From assembly GCA_018262195.1 (NCBI GenBank), contig JAGTRS010000007.1, positions 62,001 to 126,000 of the forward strand: a stretch of DNA of 64,000 bases, read 5' to 3'. Shown here in pieces: positions 42,637 through 50,088 of this stretch. Position 1 is the first letter of the stretch. Each line of letters opens with the position of its first letter. Below the pieces are notes generated by a model that did not search any database, was not told the origin of the DNA, and saw only the letters and a program-made list of their open reading frames with translations. Position numbers and translations under genes: made by a program. The stretch is from Pseudomonadota bacterium (GTDB lineage Bacteria; Pseudomonadota; Gammaproteobacteria; Burkholderiales; Rhodocyclaceae).

Positions 42637-42712
42637 GCAATATTTTACCCGAGTGAACTGACCGGCATGGCATACTCGCCACTTTCAAAGCACCCGAAAC
42701 CCTTACGCGATA

Positions 42713-43060
42713 ATGAATCTCCCTACACGCGAACAGGCTGGTGTCCTGATTGTTTCCGTCAGCGGCCGCATAGACCACATGGCGAGCGAAGAGTTCACTA
42801 AAGCTCTTGAGCCCATGCTTGATCGCTGCGCCCAAGGCCAGCCTTCGCTGCTACTTGATTTTTCCGGTGTCGATTACATCAGCAGTGCCGGGCTACGCGT
42901 TCTGATGATGGCCTCCCGTCGCTCCAAAATACAAAATGGCACGTTTGCAATTGCAGCCCTCCAACCGATGGTTCAGGAAGTTTTCGCGATCAGCCGCTTC
43001 AACCTGATCGTCCCCTGCTATGTTTCCGTGGATGCGGCCTGCAAGGTCATCGGCGCATGA
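42713..43060 (+). CDS. STAS-domain anti-sigma factor antagonist
   Basis: A 115-residue SpoIIAA/RsbV-like protein. The core is LLLDFSGVDYISSAGLRVLM; S58 aligns with the serine of SpoIIAA that is phosphorylated by its anti-sigma kinase. In such systems the unphosphorylated form binds the kinase and releases its target. It starts a three-gene coupled set, overlapping the metallo-beta-lactamase-fold gene by 4 bases. The matching kinase-like HATPase (47204-47602) and PP2C phosphatase (44016-46154) are in the same locus. Confidence 0.93.
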   Translation: MNLPTREQAGVLIVSVSGRIDHMASEEFTKALEPMLDRCAQGQPSLLLDFSGVDYISSAGLRVLMMASRRSKIQNGTFAIAALQPMVQEVFAISRFNLIVPCYVSVDAACKVIGA

Positions 43061-44019
43061 ACCAGGTTATTTTCTGGGGTACGCGCGGGTCCTTACCCGT
43101 TGCATTGACCCATCGCGACATCCGCGAAAAAGTGGTCGCTGCCCTGACTGCCGCCAATGGCAAATCGTTCAAGACACGGCAGGCGCTTGACCAATTTGTC
43201 GACACCCTCCCCTTCGCGATCAACGGCACTTTCGGCGGCAATTCTTCCTGTGTCGAGATCGTTGGCGACGGCCCGGAACACTTCATCTGCGACATGGGGA
43301 GCGGCGCCCGTCCATTGGGGCAGGCAAAGATAGCCCAGTACGGCGTCCCCAACCCGCAGACTTACCATATCTTCATCTCCCATCTGCACTGGGACCACCT
43401 GATGGGCTTTCCGTATTTCGCGCCCATGTACATACCCGGCAACCGCATCGTCATCCACGGCTGCCACTCTGAACTGGAAGCGTCGATCCGCCTCCAGATG
43501 CAGGCGCCCAGTTTTCCTGTCGATTACGCACAGGCCGGGGCTGACATCGAATTCGACGTAATGACGCCGGACAAGCCGAAATACATTGCCGGTCTCAACG
43601 TCACACCCAAGAAGCAGTTGCACGCCGGCGACTCATATGGCTACCGTTTCGAAAGCCTGACCAACACCGTTGTCTACTCGACTGATTCCGAGCACCGACT
43701 CGACAACCCGAGCGAGCATGAAGCCTTCGTCGAGTTTTTCGGCAAAGCTGACCTGGTTATTTTCGATGCGATGTACTCGCTGGCCGAAGCGGTTTCCGTC
43801 AAGGCTGACTGGGGGCATTCGAGCAATGTCGTTGGTGTCGAACTGTGTCAGGCGGCAGCCGCCAAGCGGCTGGTCCTGTTTCACCATGAGCCGGTGCACG
43901 ACGACAAGCAGCTTGCTCGCCTGGTCGCCGAAACACGGCGGCTGGAGCAGATTACCCGGGGTAGCCGGGCACCGCTCGAAATCATTTCTGCCTACGACGG
44001 GCTGACCATCAACCTGTGA
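43057..44019 (+). CDS. Metallo-beta-lactamase-fold hydrolase in a partner-switching locus
   Basis: A 320-residue MBL-fold protein. The metal motif is H-x-H-x-D-H in SHLHWDHLMGFPYF, and FICDMGSGARPLG, VVYSTDSEH and VLFHHEP supply further metal or active-site positions. The N-terminus (FWGTRGSLPVA) is like RNase Z or phosphodiesterase-type members. A loop of about 45 residues (VVAALTAANGKSFKTRQALD) separates it from GTFGGNSSCVEI. The substrate is unknown. Coupling by 4-base overlaps to STAS and the phosphatase gene suggests a signalling role. Confidence 0.85.
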   Translation: MNQVIFWGTRGSLPVALTHRDIREKVVAALTAANGKSFKTRQALDQFVDTLPFAINGTFGGNSSCVEIVGDGPEHFICDMGSGARPLGQAKIAQYGVPNPQTYHIFISHLHWDHLMGFPYFAPMYIPGNRIVIHGCHSELEASIRLQMQAPSFPVDYAQAGADIEFDVMTPDKPKYIAGLNVTPKKQLHAGDSYGYRFESLTNTVVYSTDSEHRLDNPSEHEAFVEFFGKADLVIFDAMYSLAEAVSVKADWGHSSNVVGVELCQAAAAKRLVLFHHEPVHDDKQLARLVAETRRLEQITRGSRAPLEIISAYDGLTINL

Positions 44020-46154
44020 AACGACTCTCCGGAATGCTTCTCGCCGTGATCCGGGCCGGACGTGGCAGGGCATTTCCGATTCTGTTGCTGCTCGTCGCCG
44101 CATTGCTGCTCAACGGCATCGAAAACACACCCCTACTGAGCGTTCGCGAGGCGCAATTCGACCATTACCAGCGACTGATGCCGCGTAGTCGCGACAGCGA
44201 ACCGGTCATCGTGGTTGGCATCGACAGCCAGAGTCTGGTCAAGCACGGGCAATGGCCGTGGCCGCGCGACGTGGTGGCCCTGTTGGTAGACAAAGTACAG
44301 GCCGGCAATCCGCTCGCGTTGGGCATCGATATCGTCTTTGCCGAGCGTGATCGCTACAGTCCGGAAATCCTTGCCAGTCATTTTCCCAAGCTGCCGGCCG
44401 AGGCGCTTGCCAAACTCCCCGACCCCGATTTGCAACTGGCGCAAGCGCTGGCGGGACAGCCGACCGCCTTGGCAGTGGTTGGCCTGAGCAAAGTGCTACC
44501 AGGCTCGAAACAGCCGTCCAGACCGCTACCGGTTTTTCGTCAGGACAACAGCCTCAACCAATATCTGCCACATTACGTCAGCGCCCTGGTCAGCCGCCCT
44601 GTTCTCGAAAACAGCGCTACCGGCGAAGGCCTGATCAATGCCGCACCCGGCCTGTTGCAGTCGAACAGCGAGCGTGGCGTACTGCGTCGAGTGCCAAGCC
44701 TGGCCTTCATTAACGACCTGCCCTTCCTGTCATTGCCACTGGAAATGGTTCGCCTGGCACTTGGCGAGGGCGGAGAGGTCACAACGGAAAGCGGGAGTCA
44801 TGGGATGACCGCAATCCGCATTGGCGACTATCGGCTACCGACCCTCCCGAACGGCGAATTGTTGCTGCATTTCGGCCGAGCCAATTCCAATTACTATCTT
44901 TCTGCCTCTGACGTGCTGGCAGGCGTCCATCCGCCGGAAATCTTCAACAACCGCTTCGTCATCATCGGTTTCAACAGTACGGGTCTGCAGGACCGGATCA
45001 TTACCCCGCTGGGCGAAAGCCTGCCCGGAATCGACATTCACGCCCAGGTCATCGAAAGCCTGTTGAGCGGGCAGGCATTGCAACGTCCCTACTGGATGCA
45101 GCCACTAGAAATGGCGACGTTGCTGCTTGGCGGGACTCTACTGATCATCACCATTCCGACACTCCGGGCGCGCCGTTATGCCGTACTCAGTTTCGCCGCG
45201 CTAACGATCCTCATCGTGTGCGGAGCTTACCTTGGCTTCTATCTCGGGCGCTGGTTGTTCGACTGCGCGACGCTGCTGCTTCTGCTCAGCCCTGTTTTCA
45301 TGTCCCTGCTCGGCAATACCTTGATCACGGCGGAAACCCAACGCCGCGAGGCAGAGCGTCAGTTGCAAAAGAGCCGAGAGACAGCGGCCCGAGACAGTGG
45401 CGAGCTGGATGCCGCCAGACGGATCCAGATGGGTTTGCTTCCCGATCCATCCCGGATATTTTCCGGCGAATCACGATTTTCAGTGGCCGCCCTGCTCGAG
45501 CCGGCCCGTGCGGTGGGTGGCGACTATTACGATTGCTTCATGCTTGATGACCGTCGGCTCTGCCTGGCTATCGGCGACGTCTCTGGCAAGGGTGTGCCGG
45601 CCAGCCTGTTCATGGCAATTTCGAAGACCCTGACTGGTACATTGACCCGCCGCCAGAACGACCTCGGACTCGCGCTACGTGAGATCGAAAGCGAACTGAA
45701 CCGTGATAATCCTGAATACCTGTTCGTCACCGCCTTCATCGGCATCCTGAATGTAGAGACGGGCAGCATGGAATACGCCTGTGCTGGCCACGATGCCCCC
45801 ATCCTGTTGCGCGATGGCGGTCTGTCACGCATCGATACCTCGGGTATCTCCGGACCGCCTCTATGCGCTGCCGGTGATTTCCCCTACCTTGCCGCCAAGG
45901 TGCAACTGGAACCCGGCGACCTGCTTTGCCTGTTCACCGATGGTGTCACCGAAGCCATGAACGACGAGGCAATGTTCGGCGGGGACCGCCTGCTGGAAAG
46001 CATCGCCAAGCTTCAGTCTGACGATCTTCAGGCGGCCATCAGGACACTGCGTGATACGGTCCGGGATTTCGAGGCAGGCCACCCTCCCTCGGATGACCTG
46101 ACCCTGCTGTTAATGCGCTGGAATGGCCCCCGCCAGACCACTAGCGCACATTGA
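44016..46154 (+). CDS. CHASE2-PP2C (SpoIIE-type) serine phosphatase
   Basis: A 712-residue membrane sensor phosphatase starting at GTG. It has an N-terminal membrane helix (about 19-35), a periplasmic CHASE2 domain (to about 350; note VIVVGIDSQSLVKHGQWPWPR and RFVIIGFNSTGLQDRI), and a bundle of membrane helices (about 365-440). A short coiled coil follows. The PP2C/RsbU domain has metal Asp motifs VGGDYYD, GDVSGKGVPAS and PPSDDLTLL. It is predicted to dephosphorylate the STAS protein encoded two genes upstream. Its 3' end overlaps the convergent OmpA-like gene by 14 bases. Confidence 0.93.
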   Translation: MKRLSGMLLAVIRAGRGRAFPILLLLVAALLLNGIENTPLLSVREAQFDHYQRLMPRSRDSEPVIVVGIDSQSLVKHGQWPWPRDVVALLVDKVQAGNPLALGIDIVFAERDRYSPEILASHFPKLPAEALAKLPDPDLQLAQALAGQPTALAVVGLSKVLPGSKQPSRPLPVFRQDNSLNQYLPHYVSALVSRPVLENSATGEGLINAAPGLLQSNSERGVLRRVPSLAFINDLPFLSLPLEMVRLALGEGGEVTTESGSHGMTAIRIGDYRLPTLPNGELLLHFGRANSNYYLSASDVLAGVHPPEIFNNRFVIIGFNSTGLQDRIITPLGESLPGIDIHAQVIESLLSGQALQRPYWMQPLEMATLLLGGTLLIITIPTLRARRYAVLSFAALTILIVCGAYLGFYLGRWLFDCATLLLLLSPVFMSLLGNTLITAETQRREAERQLQKSRETAARDSGELDAARRIQMGLLPDPSRIFSGESRFSVAALLEPARAVGGDYYDCFMLDDRRLCLAIGDVSGKGVPASLFMAISKTLTGTLTRRQNDLGLALREIESELNRDNPEYLFVTAFIGILNVETGSMEYACAGHDAPILLRDGGLSRIDTSGISGPPLCAAGDFPYLAAKVQLEPGDLLCLFTDGVTEAMNDEAMFGGDRLLESIAKLQSDDLQAAIRTLRDTVRDFEAGHPPSDDLTLLLMRWNGPRQTTSAH

Positions 46155-46728
46155 TTTCAACGCGCCGATTCTTCGGTTCGTCGACTTCATCGGCCGTCGG
46201 GACCAGGGGATCGCGCTCACCGCGCCCAACCGCTTCCAGTTTTTCCGCTGCTACGCCGGATTCAATCAGCAGCTCACGCAGACCTTCGGCACGTTTCAGC
46301 GACAGTTTGTCATTGCCCTCGACGCTACCGACCCGATCGGTATGGCCGATGACCATGACTTCGGATGCAGCACGCTCGGCGATTTCCTTGCGGATATTGG
46401 CCAGCGCCGCTTGCGACTCCTGTGTCAGCACGTTGCCGCCCGCCTCAAAATAAAGCACATAACTTTGCGGCCGGGCTGGCTGGGCAGCCAGCGCGTCGCT
46501 GTAGCGCTCCTTGACCTCTTCAAGCGACGACTGATAGCCGGCATTCGAATCCAGGCGTCGCTTCAAGGCGGCATAGGGCTGGTTCAGCAGGACCTCGCCT
46601 GATGCATCGCGCACCACTACCGCACTCTGGCGGCCGTCAGGCGATGGCAAGAGAACGACCCGCTCGGTGGTGCAGGCACCCAGCACCAGAGATCCGGCCA
46701 GCGCGACGAAAAGAACACTCTTATTCAT
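46141..46728 (-). CDS. OmpA-family outer-membrane lipoprotein
   Basis: A 195-residue precursor with a lipoprotein signal ending LVLGAC. The C-terminal OmpA-like peptidoglycan-binding domain has LYFEAGGNVLTQES, VMVIGHTDRVGSVEGNDKLS, and NRRVEINVR. ATG at 46728 has GGGGG upstream. It is coupled to the FecR-like gene (8-base overlap) and lies inside the partner-switching locus on the opposite strand. It may tether or report on the cell wall for the sensor phosphatase; that link is inference. Confidence 0.9.
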   Translation of the reverse strand: MNKSVLFVALAGSLVLGACTTERVVLLPSPDGRQSAVVVRDASGEVLLNQPYAALKRRLDSNAGYQSSLEEVKERYSDALAAQPARPQSYVLYFEAGGNVLTQESQAALANIRKEIAERAASEVMVIGHTDRVGSVEGNDKLSLKRAEGLRELLIESGVAAEKLEAVGRGERDPLVPTADEVDEPKNRRVEINVR

Positions 46729-47182
46729 CGCTACCCCCAATCACTTCGATGATGAACTCGGTGCCACGCACGCCAAGCACAGAGGTTGGCGTATGGAAAT
46801 CAACCGATTCAGGTGTCCGTTTGGCGATCTTGCCGGAAGCCACCGAGAGCGTTCCCTTGCGAATGCTGACCGACATGTTGCCATCCTGGGTGGTGTTATC
46901 GAAGGCAAACTTGTCGATGACGATCAGCGAATTCGGGCCGGCTGACAGCAGTGTGTTGTCGCGCAGCGTGACTCCCACCGAGCCATCGGCGGCGGTACGA
47001 ATGCGGTCGGCGATCAGAACCGGGGTACCGACATCCGCTGCGAGTTTCTTCCCTTCGCGCTCAATGCTGACCTGCCCCTTGCTCACCTTGACCATGCCAG
47101 CCTGCTCGGCCGCCATGGCGGGAAGGCCTGAAATCAATCCGGCCACGGCCATACAGACAGCCACCCAATGTGCTTTAATCAT
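46721..47182 (-). CDS. Secreted FecR-domain protein
   Basis: A 153-residue precursor with a signal peptide (cleavage near PAMAAEQ). The FecR domain has GTPVLIADRIRTAADGSVGVTL, LLSAGPNSLIVID and the terminal TPTSVLGVRGTEFIIEV. FecR domains of this kind are common next to CHASE2 sensors. ATG at 47182 has AGGTG upstream. The start lies head to head with the HATPase gene, with only 21 bases between the two ATGs. Confidence 0.88.
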   Translation of the reverse strand: MIKAHWVAVCMAVAGLISGLPAMAAEQAGMVKVSKGQVSIEREGKKLAADVGTPVLIADRIRTAADGSVGVTLRDNTLLSAGPNSLIVIDKFAFDNTTQDGNMSVSIRKGTLSVASGKIAKRTPESVDFHTPTSVLGVRGTEFIIEVIGGSDE

Positions 47183-47203
47183 GCGCAACACCTAGTAGAT
47201 TCA

Positions 47204-47602
47204 ATGGCTGAACATTTTACGGACATTTCTGTCAGCGCGCGCTTTTCCGAACTACCCACGTTGCTTGGAAAGCTGGCTGAAAACGCTGACCGGCTCGGCA
47301 TTCCGGCCGAAGACAGCTTGCGCCTGCAATTACTGGCCGAAGAACTGTTTACCAACACGATCACGCATGGCTACGGTGGTGACAACGCTGCCTCGGTCCT
47401 CCTCAGCCTGACCAGGAATGGCGATGCGCTGCAGCTTCGCTATGAGGACAAGGCTCCTGCATTTGATCCGAGCAAAATGCCTGAAAAATCCGCAACGACA
47501 GCCGAGATCGGCGGTCTGGGTATCAGCCTGATTCGGGGCATGAGCAAGGAGTTTCGCTACCAACGTCGAGACGACAGCAACGTGACTGAAATCGATCTTT
47601 AG
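47204..47602 (+). CDS. RsbW/SpoIIAB-like serine kinase (HATPase)
   Basis: A 132-residue GHKL ATPase-fold protein of the anti-sigma kinase type. The N-box is EELFTNTITHGYG, the DxA box is DKAPAFDP and the G-box is IGGLGISLIRGM. It should phosphorylate the STAS antagonist at S58 and otherwise bind a target protein. ATG at 47204 is preferred; an upstream ATG at 47168 would overlap the FecR gene. Its end overlaps the convergent YbbP-type gene by 4 bases. Confidence 0.9.
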   Translation: MAEHFTDISVSARFSELPTLLGKLAENADRLGIPAEDSLRLQLLAEELFTNTITHGYGGDNAASVLLSLTRNGDALQLRYEDKAPAFDPSKMPEKSATTAEIGGLGISLIRGMSKEFRYQRRDDSNVTEIDL

Positions 47603-50088
47603 GCAGCGCTGCGCAGGGCGAGCAAGGGTGGCGTAGCGACCAGGCGGCGCACCGCCAGCCAGCCGATGATGATGGAAAGCAAGGCACCGCCAGCCATCGT
47701 CAGCGGAAGCAGGCTGTACCCGAAGGCCAGTTCGAGCTGAAATACCTGCCAGCCAACCACCTGCCCAAGCATCATGGCACCAATGGCTGCGAACAGGCCG
47801 GCCATGCTGCCGATGGCCGCAAGTTCCACCATCATGGCCTGCGTCAATTGTTGGCGCTGGGCACCGAGGGCGCGCATGACCGCCAGTTCGTAACGCCGCT
47901 CATCGAACGCCGTCAGCAAGGCGGAATACAGCACGATGACGCCCGCCAGCAACGTGAAGATGAAGACAAACTGCACCGCACCAGCCACCTGCCCGATCAC
48001 TGACTGCAATTGCTGGACGACTGCCGCAACGTCGATCAGTGTCAGGTTGGGGAACCGCCTGACCAGTTCGGAGGCTGCATCAGCCTGGCTGGCGGGTAGA
48101 TAGAAGCTGGTGATGTAACTGGCGGGGGCATCGTCGATCACACCCGGTGGCGCCATGACGAAGAAATTGACCCGCATTGAATCCCAGGCCAATTTGCGCA
48201 AGCTGGTCACCCGCAATCGCTTTTCACTACCGGCGATCATGAAGACCAGTTCGTCACCGTTCCGGATACCGAGCGTCTTGGCCAGCCCCTCCTCGACCGA
48301 AGCCAGGCCCTGCCCCGCCTGATCGGGCTTGAACCATTGCCCGGCGATCACCTGATTGCCTTCCGGCATTTCCTTTCGCCACGAAAGATTGAATTCGCGT
48401 TCGATCAGTCGCTGGGCACGCTCGTCATCCGGAAAGCTCTCCGGGCTGATTGCCTTGCCGCCGATTTGCACCAGCCTGGCGCGGATCATGGGCAGCAGTT
48501 CGGCCTTGATTCCTCCAGCCGTCAACATGGCGGAAACGGCCTCGCGCTGCTCCGGTTGAATGTTGATGACGAACCGATTCGGCGCATCAAGCGGCAGGGA
48601 TTTTTGCCAAGCGTCGAGCAACTCGCCCCGGATAACCGTCAGCAACAGCATGGCCATCAGGCCAATCGCCAAAGCAACGACCTGGATGGCTCCTGATGAG
48701 GCATGTCGCGTCAGACTGGCCAAGCCCTGCCGCCACCCGAATCCGGCGCCGCCACGCAGGCGGGAAATGGCAGCAATGAACAGTCTGGCCAGCATCCAGA
48801 ACCCGCCGAGCGCCCCGGCAAACCCGGCGACGGCCAGAACCCCCAGCCTGGCGTTCCCAGCCACCCATATGATCAGCCCGGCCAGCAAGGCGAGTCCGAG
48901 CAGGTATCCGCCAAGCAGGAATGGCTGAGGCGGGCCGAGTTCCCGGCGCAAAACACGCAGGGTCGGCACCTTGGCCAACTGCAGTAGTGGCGGAAAAGCG
49001 AAACCGAAAAGCAACACGCCGGCGACCCCAAAACCACTGACCAGCGGTAACCAGCCCGGATTCGGCAACTCGAGGGAGAGCAATTCGGTGAGCCAGCGAA
49101 TCAATACGAAGTGCGCGGAATAACCAAGCAGACTGCCGAGCACGCCGGCCAGCAAGGCTAGCCACAAGAACAGCGTGGCGTGGAAGCGCAGCAGCCGGCC
49201 ATGCGTCATGCCCATACAGCGCATGACGGCGCATGCATCGAGATGGCGTTGCATATAGCGCCGAGCCGCCATCGCGGCGGCAACCGCCGACAGCACCACT
49301 GTCAGCAAAGTGGCAAGGCCGAGGAAACGTTCGGCGCGATCCAGCGCATTGCGTATTTCCGGGCGTGAATTGCGCGCATCTTCGAGGCGTTCGCCACGCG
49401 CAAGCCGCGACAGTAGCCAATCCTGGTACCCGGCGACTGCCTTGTCCTCGCCGCTTGCCAGAAGGTTATAGCGAACCCGCGCGCCGAACTGGACCAATCC
49501 CGTCGCCGGAATGTCGTCGATATGCATCATCAGGCGCGGCGCGAGACTGAAAAAGTTGATTCCGCGATCCGGCTCGCGGGTCAGGATCGCTCCCACCATA
49601 AACTGCTTGCTACCCACTGTGACGGTATCGCCAGGCACGGCCTCCAGGGCCGATGAAAGACGTTCATCGAGCCAGACATTACCGGCAGTCGGCCCTTTTT
49701 CAACGGGCAAACCGCTGTCACCGGCGCGTTGGCTGCTCGATAGCTTTCCACGGAGGGGATAGGCGCTGCTGACGGCCTTGATATCGGCAAGCTGTGCCTG
49801 CGCCTTGCCGATGACCATGCTCGGGAAGACCAATGTTTCAGCCAGTTCCAGGCTACGCTGACGGGCTTCGGCAAGGTAGCTGTCGGGTAAGGGGTGGTCG
49901 GATATGAGGACAAGATCACCGCCCATCATTTGCCGGGCCTCGCGCTGCAGCCCCTGACGAACGCGGTCGGCAAAGAAACCAACTGCGGTCACTGCGGCAA
50001 CGGCAATGGCCAGCGCTGCAAAGAGCAGCCGCAATTCACCGGACCGCAGTTCCCTGCCGAGCAGCCGCCAGGCCAGTGTCGAGATCAC
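47599..50088 (-). CDS. FtsX/MacB-type ABC transporter permease (YbbP-like)
   Basis: An 829-residue membrane protein with the YbbP layout. It has an N-terminal membrane helix (LLFAALAIAVAAVTAVGFF), a large periplasmic domain beginning GDLVLISDHPLPDSYLAEAR, a first FtsX block of membrane helices, a second periplasmic domain and a C-terminal FtsX block. YbbP partners the ATPase YbbA in E. coli, but no ATPase gene lies next to it here. The GGDEF-EAL gene upstream overlaps its start by 4 bases. Confidence 0.88.
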   Translation of the reverse strand: MISTLAWRLLGRELRSGELRLLFAALAIAVAAVTAVGFFADRVRQGLQREARQMMGGDLVLISDHPLPDSYLAEARQRSLELAETLVFPSMVIGKAQAQLADIKAVSSAYPLRGKLSSSQRAGDSGLPVEKGPTAGNVWLDERLSSALEAVPGDTVTVGSKQFMVGAILTREPDRGINFFSLAPRLMMHIDDIPATGLVQFGARVRYNLLASGEDKAVAGYQDWLLSRLARGERLEDARNSRPEIRNALDRAERFLGLATLLTVVLSAVAAAMAARRYMQRHLDACAVMRCMGMTHGRLLRFHATLFLWLALLAGVLGSLLGYSAHFVLIRWLTELLSLELPNPGWLPLVSGFGVAGVLLFGFAFPPLLQLAKVPTLRVLRRELGPPQPFLLGGYLLGLALLAGLIIWVAGNARLGVLAVAGFAGALGGFWMLARLFIAAISRLRGGAGFGWRQGLASLTRHASSGAIQVVALAIGLMAMLLLTVIRGELLDAWQKSLPLDAPNRFVINIQPEQREAVSAMLTAGGIKAELLPMIRARLVQIGGKAISPESFPDDERAQRLIEREFNLSWRKEMPEGNQVIAGQWFKPDQAGQGLASVEEGLAKTLGIRNGDELVFMIAGSEKRLRVTSLRKLAWDSMRVNFFVMAPPGVIDDAPASYITSFYLPASQADAASELVRRFPNLTLIDVAAVVQQLQSVIGQVAGAVQFVFIFTLLAGVIVLYSALLTAFDERRYELAVMRALGAQRQQLTQAMMVELAAIGSMAGLFAAIGAMMLGQVVGWQVFQLELAFGYSLLPLTMAGGALLSIIIGWLAVRRLVATPPLLALRSAA

